Position numbers and translations under genes: made by a program. The notes under the pieces are model-generated. The model was not told the origin of the DNA. It searched no databases and worked only from the letters and a program-made list of their open reading frames with translations. This document shows positions 1 to 5,546 of a DNA stretch of 7,111 nt, one piece after another; position 1 is the stretch's first letter, and every line of letters begins with the position of its first letter. The DNA comes from an uncultured Flavobacteriaceae bacterium (GTDB taxonomy: Bacteria > Bacteroidota > Bacteroidia > Flavobacteriales > Flavobacteriaceae), in contig CAMZMA010000018.1 of assembly GCA_947311815.1 (NCBI GenBank), positions 1 to 7,111 on the forward strand. The letters are read 5' to 3'.

Positions 1-223
1 AAACTTTATTGCATTACACACAATGATACATCAAGTTAAATCTTGGATTAGAACAACGTATTCTTGGGTAAGTGATTTTAATATAAATAGATATTTGGAT
101 GAGTTTTGTTATCGTTTAAACAGGTCACAGAGTAAAAAAAACATCTTTAATAATCTTATTGAAAGAATGGTAAAAGCTGATAAATTGTATCAAAACAAAA
201 TTATATGCTCATAACTACTGACC
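1..223 (+). mobile_element. Right end of an IS1595-type (ISXO2-like) insertion sequence, cut by the window edge
   Basis: The transposase reading frame is open at the left edge and stops at 214. IS1595-type elements normally end a few bases to a few tens of bases after the transposase stop. A different coding frame resumes at about 222, so the outer boundary must lie between about 215 and 235. The bases just after the stop (CTACTGACC, 215-223) are a plausible outer inverted-repeat tip, but the left end is outside the window. Neither the inverted repeat nor the target duplication can therefore be checked, and the end coordinate given is an estimate. Confidence 0.45.
2..214 (+). CDS. IS1595 family (ISXO2-like) transposase, C-terminal 70 residues
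   Basis: This is the tail of a DDE-type transposase that would cut and rejoin the ends of its own insertion sequence. The frame is open from base 2, so the apparent ATG at 23 is an internal methionine. The visible residues begin N-F-I-A-L-H-T-M-I-H, followed by VKSWIRTTYSWVSD and then YLDEFCYRLNRS. That order (a histidine, K-S-W-I/L-R, a Y/H-x-x-V-S stretch, then Y-L-D-E-F-x-Y-R-x-N-R near the C-terminus) is the recognisable end of the ISXO2-like transposase domain. The catalytic core lies mostly upstream, outside the window, so whether the element is active cannot be judged. The end looks intact: a normal stop at 212-214 and no internal frameshift. The family call is fairly secure; the exact group is not. 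Confidence 0.75.
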   Translation, partial: NFIALHTMIHQVKSWIRTTYSWVSDFNINRYLDEFCYRLNRSQSKKNIFNNLIERMVKADKLYQNKIICS

Positions 224-320
224 TCAAAACAAAGGATTTAGAGCTGATGGAGAACGAAATCCACACAGTTGGTCTATTGTAAATGTAGATAATTTAATGA
301 AATGGATGTTAGAGAACTAA
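222..320 (+). pseudogene. 3' remnant of an interrupted gene, 32 codons
   Basis: Immediately after the insertion-sequence end, a frame with no start codon runs to a TAA at 318-320. It encodes ...GFRADGERNPHSWS, then IVNVDNLMKWMLEN at the C-terminus. The composition is protein-like, and the stop falls three bases before a strong terminator hairpin, as expected for a genuine gene end. I read it as the tail of a gene into which the insertion sequence jumped. An H-x-W followed by a short helix ending in a W is seen at the C-terminus of some alpha/beta hydrolases, but 32 residues are too few to assign a family and none is claimed. The 5' part, if it survives, lies on the far side of the element. 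Confidence 0.45.
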
Positions 321-322
321 AA

Positions 323-356
323 AAACATTCCTGACTTATAAAAATCAGGAATGTTT
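323..356. terminator. Intrinsic terminator between convergent genes
   Basis: A perfect 12-bp inverted repeat: AAACATTCCTGA at 323-334 and TCAGGAATGTTT at 345-356, with a 10-nt loop. On the - strand the stem runs directly into a T tract (complement of the A run at 319-325), giving a classic terminator for the TPR-like gene that stops at 367. On the + strand the following bases are only TTTACTT, so it should also close the interrupted gene ending at 320, but less strongly. Confidence 0.85.
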
Positions 357-366
357 ACTTAAATTT

Positions 367-996
367 TTATTTTTGTGAAGCACAATCTTTTAAGATATCT
401 TCTGCTCTTTGTTTACCAGATGTTGGATAAAATTTTCCTTCAGGTTTATACGTTTTAAACAACTCTAAAGCTCGTTTTACATCTTTACAAAATGGTTCGA
501 TTGATTTTCCGAAGAATTTTGCTCCACCCATATCCCATTCTGCTTTTCCTAAAATGACTCTTGGATTGTTCGGAGCAATTTGTAAAGCTTTTGTATACAA
601 TGCATAATTTTTTCCTGATAATTGCATTCCGTATTTTTGACCATCAAAAGCAATATATGCCGTATTTATTAATGCTTGGGCAATTATAATTTCTGCATTG
701 TTTTTAGTGTTGCCTTTGGCGATGTCTAAATAACGTTGTGCTTTGGTTAATTTGGCGTTTAAAATAGCTTCATCTTTGAGTCCGAAACAGCCAATAGTTT
801 CTATAGTAGCTACATAATATGAAGGTAGCCAGTTGTTTTTTTCTGCCTCAGAAATTCGTTCAAACAATTGAGCTGCTTCGGTAGATTTATTGTTTTCCCA
901 AAGTTTAAAAGCTTTGGTCATTCCTTTTTCATATTGAGATTGTGCTGAGGTGTTTACAGCAAATAATACGGTAATAATTACAATAAAATGTTTCAT
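367..996 (-). CDS. Secreted TPR-like protein of unknown function, 209 aa
   Basis: Residues 1-18 form a signal peptide (short basic start, hydrophobic core IVIITVLFAV, cleavage likely after T-S-A), so the protein is exported to the periplasm or envelope. The rest is predicted to be mostly helical and TPR-like. Residues about 22-55 make a helix pair (KGMTKAFKLWENN, then EAAQLFERISEAE), and residues about 127-155 contain the canonical-looking stretch YTKALQIAPNNPRVILGKAEW. The repeats are degenerate. Two cysteines remain near the C-terminus (Cys170, Cys205). TPR folds are protein-binding scaffolds, but no partner can be named. The gene starts 17 bp after the DUF2141 gene on the same strand, with no promoter or terminator between them, so the two are very probably co-transcribed from the operator-promoter at 1466-1536. 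It ends at the hairpin at 323-356. The start is fixed by the signal peptide. Export is confident; biochemical function is unknown. Confidence 0.8.
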   Translation of the reverse strand: MKHFIVIITVLFAVNTSAQSQYEKGMTKAFKLWENNKSTEAAQLFERISEAEKNNWLPSYYVATIETIGCFGLKDEAILNAKLTKAQRYLDIAKGNTKNNAEIIIAQALINTAYIAFDGQKYGMQLSGKNYALYTKALQIAPNNPRVILGKAEWDMGGAKFFGKSIEPFCKDVKRALELFKTYKPEGKFYPTSGKQRAEDILKDCASQK

Positions 997-1013
997 TTTT
1001 AGATAGTTTTAAG

Positions 1014-1436
1014 TTAGTTTACAACAATAGGAATTATGGTGTTTTTTGTAAGATTAAATTTTGCGTCTTCATATTTTGGTGGCCCAAAATTACCGACCGC
1101 ACCATTTGAGCAACCAGTATCTTCTTTTGGAATTCCGAAAAGGTATGTGTCTAATTTTTGATTGTTATTTTCATCGTGAAAAGCAGAAATAGCATACGTT
1201 CCTTTAGGAATGTTTTTAAATATTACTGTAGATTTTTTATTAGAAATTTTAGCAATACCGCCTCTAAATCCTTTCTTTAAAAAAAAGGTTTCTTGATTGT
1301 AAAGTGCCACGTAAATTTTTCCTTTGTCAGATTCCATTCCCGAAATTTTTACAGTAATAGTGTATCTGTTTTCTTGGGCGTAAGAGAAAATAATTCCGCT
1401 TACAAATAATACTAGTGTGATGATTGTTTTTTGCAT
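1014..1436 (-). CDS. Secreted DUF2141 family protein, 140 aa
   Basis: I place the start at the ATG at 1434-1436. An in-frame ATG 20 codons upstream exists, but it would put hydrophilic residues before the signal peptide and would lie upstream of the proposed -7 element. From the chosen start, residues 1-20 are a signal peptide (MQKTIITLVLFVSGIIFSYA). The mature part is a small beta-sandwich-like domain with the DUF2141 hallmarks in order: ITVKISGMESDKGKIYVALY at about 27-46, F-K-N-I-P-K-G-T-Y-A-I at 73-83, then the family signature HDENNNQKLD at 87-96, followed by F-G-I-P-K-E and C-S-N-G-A. The Asp/Asn-rich loop looks capable of binding a metal such as calcium, but that is inference. The family has no established biochemical role. 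It is the first gene of a two-gene operon with the TPR-like gene, has its own LytTR-like operator, and shares that operator design with the TonB receptor gene upstream. Confidence 0.85.
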   Translation of the reverse strand: MQKTIITLVLFVSGIIFSYAQENRYTITVKISGMESDKGKIYVALYNQETFFLKKGFRGGIAKISNKKSTVIFKNIPKGTYAISAFHDENNNQKLDTYLFGIPKEDTGCSNGAVGNFGPPKYEDAKFNLTKNTIIPIVVN

Positions 1437-1465
1437 GATGATTCGGTTTTTATATTTTGATAAGT

Positions 1466-1536
1466 CAAATATCTGATTTAGTTCGTTCTTGTACATATAA
1501 TTTGAACCGAGTTGTTGTTTTTAATGGATGAACTGT
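1466..1536 (-). promoter_or_regulatory. LytTR-like operator and promoter of the DUF2141-TPR operon
   Basis: Read on the - strand, two direct half-sites ACAGTTCAT (1536-1528) and ACAACTCGG (1515-1507) are separated by 12 bp, a 21-bp period. The first matches all nine positions of the published AgrA-type LytTR consensus, [TA][AC][CA]GTTN[AG][TG]; the second matches seven. Counting 40 nt from the T after the second half-site (1506) ends at the last base of GATATTTG (1473-1466), which differs only in its first base from the Bacteroidetes -7 element TAnnTTTG. No good TTTG -33 element is visible, as expected for an activator-dependent promoter. The -7 element ends 29 nt before the ATG. The same architecture occurs at 4682-4752. 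The operator assignment is inference from motif and geometry; the repeats themselves are seen directly. Confidence 0.6.
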
Positions 1537-1550
1537 AAAAAGAGATGGTT

Positions 1551-2399
1551 TTATGAAATAATCCAGTCTAAAACAATAGGATAAATTTCTTTTTTTGCAT
1601 TTTTAGAAAGGATGATTCTTCCATGGTTATAGTTTTCTGAAAAACCATTTTCTATGGCACAAAACAGTAATTTGTTTTTAGAATTTTGAAAAGCATTTAA
1701 AAATTGTTCGCAACCAATTTTCGGAGCAATAAAAGTATCGCCTTTTGCACAAATAGATAAAATAGGAATGGTAATTTTGGGTAATTTTTTTTGATAGTTA
1801 AAACCATTATTTCCGTTAAAATTTTTGTAAAGATTCCAATAAAACCATTGTTTCATAGTGTAATAGGTTTCATTATGCTCGCTAGAACCGATACTACTTG
1901 CAGGTATGTAGCCAAGAAATTTGCTTACGTAGTTTGCAATCGTTATTTTAAATCGATTAGAAAAAATATGAGCAGCTCCAGAGGCTTGTGTTGCAAAAAA
2001 GGTAATGCTATTAATTGAAGTAATGTAAGAAGTGTTTTTGATTAAAAACATTGATAAAATAAGCCCTCCACCGCTATGAGTTATACAATCTAGTTGAGTT
2101 ATTTTTTCTTTTTCAAATAGATATTTAAACACAGCAGGAAGATCTAAAAGGGCAATGGTTTCAAAATTAAATTTTTGATTTGTGTTTTTGCTTTTCCCAT
2201 GATTACGCCATTCCATAATCCAACAAGTAACCCCCTTTTTTACGAGATAAGAAGAAATTCCGTTCAGTATTTTTTTATTAGAAAATGTACCATGTGTTAA
2301 AAAAACATGCTTAGAAATGGTGTTTGTGGTAGGAGTAATTTTCCAAAGAGCAATTTTTTGGTTGTCTGATGTTTTTATGTAGAATAGCTTTTCGTTCAA
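1551..2399 (-). CDS. Alpha/beta hydrolase, 282 aa
   Basis: This is probably a cytoplasmic serine hydrolase (esterase or lipase type), since no signal peptide or membrane segment is seen. Landmarks in order: an oxyanion-hole strand and HGTFSN at 36-41, the EWRNHGKS loop at 63-70 (equivalent to the common D-x-R-G-H-G-x-S), the nucleophile elbow THSGG with Ser109, a cap region at about 135-200 rich in aromatics, then AKGD with Asp221, and NHG with His259. Ser109, Asp221 and His259 form a plausible catalytic triad in the right order and spacing. The elbow has Thr where the classical G-x-S-x-G has its first glycine, a tolerated variant. Length is normal for the fold. The substrate cannot be predicted. 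The gene lies between the receptor gene and the DUF2141 operon on the same strand but lacks the 30-bp operator. A weak -7-like GATATTTG sits 24 nt before the ATG, and its stop is 14 bp before the DUF2141 operator. Confidence 0.8.
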   Translation of the reverse strand: MNEKLFYIKTSDNQKIALWKITPTTNTISKHVFLTHGTFSNKKILNGISSYLVKKGVTCWIMEWRNHGKSKNTNQKFNFETIALLDLPAVFKYLFEKEKITQLDCITHSGGGLILSMFLIKNTSYITSINSITFFATQASGAAHIFSNRFKITIANYVSKFLGYIPASSIGSSEHNETYYTMKQWFYWNLYKNFNGNNGFNYQKKLPKITIPILSICAKGDTFIAPKIGCEQFLNAFQNSKNKLLFCAIENGFSENYNHGRIILSKNAKKEIYPIVLDWIIS

Positions 2400-2423
2400 T
2401 ATTTTTTAAATTATAACTTATAA

Positions 2424-2431
2424 CAAATATC
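2424..2431 (-). promoter_or_regulatory. Possible -7 element of the hydrolase gene
   Basis: Read on the - strand this is GATATTTG, the same octamer as the proposed -7 element of the DUF2141 operon and one base from TAnnTTTG. It ends 24 nt before the hydrolase ATG, a normal leader length here. No matching TTTG lies about 20 nt upstream; that position is occupied by the spacer between it and the palindrome at 2449-2481. The hydrolase may instead be read through from the receptor gene. Confidence 0.3.
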
Positions 2432-2448
2432 AGTATTTTTAATGAATT

Positions 2449-2481
2449 AGACCTCACAGGTTTCTAAAACCTGTGAGGTCT
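2449..2481. repeat. Perfect 15-bp palindrome, REP-like intergenic repeat
   Basis: AGACCTCACAGGTTT (2449-2463) and AAACCTGTGAGGTCT (2467-2481) are exact reverse complements around a 3-nt loop, CTA. It lies 17 bp beyond the receptor gene stop and 50 bp before the hydrolase start. There is no T tract on either side, so it is not a textbook terminator, although such a stable stem would attenuate or protect transcripts. From memory, palindromes of the form ACCT-ACAGGTTTTTAAAACCTGT-AGGT recur in intergenic regions of flavobacteria, so I take it to be a dispersed repeat. No second copy is present in this window to prove it. Confidence 0.6.
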
Positions 2482-2511
2482 AAAGAATTTATGTGTTTTA
2501 CAAATTCTTTA
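2481..2511 (-). repeat. Inverted repeat spanning the TonB receptor stop codon
   Basis: TAAAGAATTT (2481-2490) and AAATTCTTTA (2502-2511) are exact 10-bp reverse complements around an 11-nt loop. The loop contains the receptor stop codon (2498-2500). It abuts the palindrome at 2449-2481, so the 3' end of the receptor transcript would carry two tandem hairpins. It is AT-rich and so only moderately stable; a role in transcript ending or stability is inference. Confidence 0.4.
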
Positions 2512-4654
2512 GTTGATTATCATTTTTATCCGTACTAATCGTCCAAAAGAACCCGATAAAAAAGAAACGATCTGCGGCAGGTAAAATAGCTTGTCTTTCA
2601 AAATGACCGTTTAAATTCGGTTGATTTTTATATTGATATCCGTTTACATTTTGTGTTCCGAAAACATTGTTTACAGAAAAATAGAGTATTTTTTGCTGAC
2701 TGATTAAATACGCCCAATTCATACTTACGGAGTTGTAATTTTTAGTTTCGGCATTTAAAAAACCAGTATTGTTTGGGTTGGTATAGGTTCTTCCTGAGGC
2801 AAAAGTATAGCTAAAGCCTATTTGACTTTTCCAATCTTCAATCCAATATTTACCCACTACCGAAAGGTTGTGTTTTGATGCAAAGTTAGGTCTTGCAGCG
2901 GTCGGATAGTTTTTATAATCTCTTTCGGTATCTAAAAATGAGTATGAAATCCAATATTGAGTGTTTTTAATACTTTCATCATCGCGCCAAAAAATATCAA
3001 TTCCTTTGGCATAAGCATTTCCGTTATTAGAGAAATTGCTTGAAGGTAGCGGAATTTGAGTGTCATATTTTACCAAATCTTTATAGTCTTTATAATAGGC
3101 TTCTACTCTAAAAATTTGTTTGCTTTTTACATATTGATAGTTGGCAATGAAATGCGAAGTGTTTTCGGCAGTAAAGTCTGTATGAAACTTTAATTCATCT
3201 TTCTTCGGATTTTGATAAAATTGTCCGTACGCTAAAGAAAATTGGGCGTTTTTACCCGATTTATAAGCGATGGAAAGTCTAGGAGAAAGTGTGAATTCGT
3301 CTAATAATTCAGAATATTCGCCTCGAATCCCTAAACTTGTCGCTAATTTTTTTGAGAAGAAAATATCCATTTCAGCAAAAGAACTAGCAATATTATTTTG
3401 GTATCCGTAGTTAAAAGTACCGATGTTGTTTCCTTTATATTCTTCTTTATAGTCGGTTAAAAAATATTCTGCTCCAAAATTCAATTTTAATCGATTGCTA
3501 TATCTTTTTCGTAGTTTTATTTTAAAATGTGCCGAATTTTCTGTACCCGTAATTTTATCATCAATTACCGCTGTATTTGTGTGGTCGTTTGTGTATGAAA
3601 ATCCGCCAGAAATTGCCCAATCATTTTCTAAGCTATTTTTGTAAGAACCATTAAAATATAGGTTATTGTTTTTTAATCCGTAGTGAAAACCATTGCTAAA
3701 ATTAATATCGTCTTGTAAGAGGTCAAAATCGCTATAACTAAAAGCACCATACAATTTTAACAAAGCTTCGTCTTTAAATTCATGACGAAACACCATTTCT
3801 CCTCCTGCCGATTGAAAAGGTCTGTTCCATGTATTTCTATCAGGAAAAGCTTCTAAATAAGGGTTTAAATTGATGTAAGAAATGTTTACGCTTAACGAGT
3901 TTTTATCCCAAATTTGAGTATTTCCAATACCTAAACCTACGGTCATTACAGAAACTTCGGTCTTTTCTTGCGCGGGTTTATCGTTGGTGTTCATCAGTAA
4001 AACACTCGATAATGCTTGACCGTATTCGGCTGAATAACCTCCTGTAGAAAAGGCAAAACCTTTGAACAAAAATGGCGAAAACCGACCACGGGTTGGAATG
4101 TTTTTTGCGGTAGGCGAGTAGGGAGTAAACACGCGAATGCCATCAATAAAAATTTGAGTTTCAGAGGCATCACCGCCACGTACAAAAAGGCGTCCGTCTT
4201 CCGATACGGTTGAAGTTCCAGGTAAGGTTTGTAAAGCTCCCACAAAATCGCCCAAAGCACTTGCGGTGGTAACTACATCTAGCGGTTTTAGTACGGTTAC
4301 TTTGGCTTTATCACCCGCTTTAAAAGTACCTGCGTTAATAACCACAGCATCTAAGGCGTTTACATCTTCACGTAGTTTGATGTGTATGTTTTTAAAAGTT
4401 GAAACATCGGCAGTTTTTGAGTAGGTGTCAAAAGAAATATAAGAAACTTCTAAGGTTTGCATGCCTTTTTCTGATGTTTTAAATGAGAATTTTCCGTTTT
4501 GGTCAGATGAAGTTCCGTCATACGTTCCTTTTAGGTAAATATTTGCTCCTAAAATGGGGTTTCCTTTGGTGTCGGTAATGATTCCTGATACAGTAGTTTG
4601 AGCTACTAGAGAAAACTGAATCATCGCGAATGTTAAAAATAAGAATTGTTTCAT
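2498..4654 (-). CDS. TonB-dependent outer-membrane receptor, 718 aa
   Basis: An outer-membrane import channel driven by the TonB complex. The start chosen is the ATG at 4652-4654, which places the signal peptide (MKQFLFLTFAMIQFSLVAQ) at the very N-terminus; an ATG 10 codons earlier lies inside the promoter. Residues about 20-97 are a carboxypeptidase-D regulatory-like domain (TVSGIITDTKGNPILGANIY, then D-Q-N-G-K-F-S-F). Residues 101-109 (LDAVVINAG) resemble a TonB box. The plug follows at about 118-225, with LPGTSTVSEDGRLFVRGG and QIFIDGIRVF at 167-176, and G-G-Y-S-A-E-Y-G-Q at 205-213. The remainder is a beta-barrel of alternating aromatic strands, and the barrel is followed by a hydrophilic tail of about ten residues. 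At 718 residues it is much shorter than SusC-type receptors and has no SusD neighbour, so a polysaccharide role is not indicated. The ligand is unknown. It has the LytTR-like operator at 4682-4752 and ends at tandem hairpins. Confidence 0.92.
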   Translation of the reverse strand: MKQFLFLTFAMIQFSLVAQTTVSGIITDTKGNPILGANIYLKGTYDGTSSDQNGKFSFKTSEKGMQTLEVSYISFDTYSKTADVSTFKNIHIKLREDVNALDAVVINAGTFKAGDKAKVTVLKPLDVVTTASALGDFVGALQTLPGTSTVSEDGRLFVRGGDASETQIFIDGIRVFTPYSPTAKNIPTRGRFSPFLFKGFAFSTGGYSAEYGQALSSVLLMNTNDKPAQEKTEVSVMTVGLGIGNTQIWDKNSLSVNISYINLNPYLEAFPDRNTWNRPFQSAGGEMVFRHEFKDEALLKLYGAFSYSDFDLLQDDINFSNGFHYGLKNNNLYFNGSYKNSLENDWAISGGFSYTNDHTNTAVIDDKITGTENSAHFKIKLRKRYSNRLKLNFGAEYFLTDYKEEYKGNNIGTFNYGYQNNIASSFAEMDIFFSKKLATSLGIRGEYSELLDEFTLSPRLSIAYKSGKNAQFSLAYGQFYQNPKKDELKFHTDFTAENTSHFIANYQYVKSKQIFRVEAYYKDYKDLVKYDTQIPLPSSNFSNNGNAYAKGIDIFWRDDESIKNTQYWISYSFLDTERDYKNYPTAARPNFASKHNLSVVGKYWIEDWKSQIGFSYTFASGRTYTNPNNTGFLNAETKNYNSVSMNWAYLISQQKILYFSVNNVFGTQNVNGYQYKNQPNLNGHFERQAILPAADRFFFIGFFWTISTDKNDNQLKNL

Positions 4655-4681
4655 TTTTGTGTGTTTTTGTGTTTGATGGCA

Positions 4682-4752
4682 CAAAGATGAAACGGTTTGC
4701 TATGTTTTTATAAAAAGAAGTACCGAGTTGTTTGTTTTTGAGGATGAGTTGC
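4682..4752 (-). promoter_or_regulatory. LytTR-like operator and promoter of the TonB receptor gene
   Basis: On the - strand the half-sites are GCAACTCAT (4752-4744) and ACAACTCGG (4731-4723), with a 12-bp spacer. CAACTC is thus repeated exactly at a 21-bp period. The second half-site and the following T are identical to those at 1506-1515, and 22 of the 30 operator bases match the DUF2141 site. As there, 40 nt after that T is the last base of a -7-like element, here CATCTTTG (4689-4682), which ends 27 nt before the ATG. The first half-site overlaps by one base the stop codon of the upstream unknown gene. Taken alone, these half-sites fit the LytTR consensus less well than the DUF2141 copy; the conserved geometry is the main support. 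Confidence 0.6.
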
Positions 4753-5288
4753 TAATTTTTGATTCCTCTTTTTATTTCCTGCAAAGTTTTATCACTAGAA
4801 ATTAACGCCGTAATTATGGTTTTCCGAAGTTCTAAAATATCCGTATCAAAATATTTTGCCCAATACGTAGTTGTTAATAATTGCTTAATTTGTTTCTTTC
4901 TTTTTTGAGCTGCTGACAGTGAGAATAAAAAGAAATTCTCTTTGTTCTTGTTTTTTAGATGATGAATTTGAACGCTCTTTGCAACAAAATCAACCGATAT
5001 GTAAAACAATTTTTCATGTTCGTTAAGCGGGTAAAAATCAGTCCATTTGGCAAAACCGAGATAGTACTTTTGGTTTTTATAATCGTGCTTGTTTTCAATC
5101 TTCCAACGGCAGTTGGCAACTCGCCCCCAATGATTTGCATACCGATACACGCCTTCATTAGTATAATGATATTTACTGCCTTTTTTACTCGTATAATGAA
5201 CGGTTTTTTGATTAAAATCGACTTTATTACATCTACTAAATTCGCAATAAGTATGTTTAAAAAAGTTGTGTTGGGTGTAGGTTTTCAA
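4752..5288 (-). CDS. Protein of unknown function with TTG start, 178 aa
   Basis: I do not recognise a characterised family. The start is TTG at 5286-5288: the frame has a stop at 5307-5309 and the predicted protein has no other methionine, so no ATG start is possible. A TAnnTTTG element ends 19 nt upstream, which fits this start. The protein has no signal peptide or membrane segment and is rich in Lys, Tyr, His and Phe, hence basic and probably cytoplasmic. The centre carries the most conserved-looking block, EGVYRYANHWGRVANCRWKI at 45-64, with further aromatic-rich stretches to about 110. A Lys/Arg-rich helix follows at about 126-140, and the last 40 residues are helical (ILELRKTIITALISS). 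Cysteines are at 15, 20 and 60. The stop TAG abuts the receptor operator with no terminator, so read-through into the receptor gene is possible. Coding is favoured over chance because of the 178-codon open frame and the promoter; function is unknown. Confidence 0.7.
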   Translation of the reverse strand: MKTYTQHNFFKHTYCEFSRCNKVDFNQKTVHYTSKKGSKYHYTNEGVYRYANHWGRVANCRWKIENKHDYKNQKYYLGFAKWTDFYPLNEHEKLFYISVDFVAKSVQIHHLKNKNKENFFLFSLSAAQKRKKQIKQLLTTTYWAKYFDTDILELRKTIITALISSDKTLQEIKRGIKN

Positions 5289-5307
5289 AAAATTGCTGTT
5301 TTGTTGT

Positions 5308-5315
5308 CAAATGTA
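5308..5315 (-). promoter_or_regulatory. Promoter -7 element of the unknown 178-aa gene
   Basis: Read on the - strand this is TACATTTG, a full match to the Bacteroidetes -7 consensus TAnnTTTG. It ends 19 nt before the TTG start, almost the same leader length as for the divergent synthase gene (18 nt). A clear TTTG -33 element is not seen at the expected distance, so the promoter may be weak or helped by a regulator. Confidence 0.5.
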
Positions 5316-5465
5316 GTTAAAACTTGAGTTCTGCCTAAGAAAAATACTGAAAATAGATATAATGCACTAATTTTGATTGTATTCTGTTTTTTTATCGAGT
5401 TTTAAGAACCGTTTAAATAAAATACTGTTTTAATTGAAATGAGTTCTATTTATTTGATTGAACTC

Positions 5466-5546
5466 GCGTTAGGGATTGCAATGAAAAGCCCACAGTGAGG
5501 CACGAACGAGGACTTGCAATGTAAAGCCCGACCCTTTGGGGAACGC
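5466..5546. ncRNA. Structured intergenic element, three-way-junction fold, possibly a flavobacterial RNA family
   Basis: The segment folds compactly. The outer stem is GCGTT (5466-5470) with AACGC (5542-5546). The first inner arm is GGGATTGCAA (5472-5481) with TTGCAAT (5514-5520) and CCC (5527-5529), leaving a 6-nt bulge. The second arm is CCC (5532-5534) with GGG (5539-5541) around TTTG. The apical part of the first arm holds a weak GCC/GGC pair (5488-5490, 5499-5501). The GCGTTAGGGATTG ... AAAGCCCGACCC ... GGGGAACGCCC frame looks like a conserved intergenic family I remember from flavobacterial genomes. It may correspond to the Flavo-1 RNA motif, but I cannot confirm that. The fold is equally possible on either strand. 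It could be an independent RNA, a leader for the synthase gene, or a DNA repeat. The rest of the gap (5316-5460) is AT-rich and shows nothing else clear. Confidence 0.5.

Noticed and set aside
1437..1496. Upstream ATG giving a 20-residue longer DUF2141 protein
   Set aside because: The extension is hydrophilic and sits before a clear signal peptide. It also lies upstream of and across the proposed -7 element at 1466-1473.
1791..2018. 75-codon open frame on the + strand
   Set aside because: It is antisense to the alpha/beta hydrolase, whose catalytic motifs are intact.
3994..4260. 88-codon open frame inside the TonB receptor gene
   Set aside because: Same strand, different frame, fully within the receptor plug-domain coding region. 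No independent start signals.
4959..5327. 122-codon open frame on the + strand with hydrophobic segments
   Set aside because: It lies antisense over the 178-aa gene. It has no TAnnTTTG promoter, and its membrane-like composition is the expected complement of Lys- and Asn-rich coding sequence. The opposite frame has a well-placed promoter.
5461..5546. CRISPR-like or integron attC-like site
   Set aside because: There is only one copy, no regularly spaced repeats and no cas or integrase gene. The fold lacks the paired R and L boxes of an attC site.
5466..5546. SAM or other sulfur-metabolism riboswitch controlling the synthase gene
   Set aside because: The location is suggestive, but the best promoter starts transcription downstream of the element. 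No SAM-riboswitch core is recognisable and no terminator or sequestering stem lies before the ATG.
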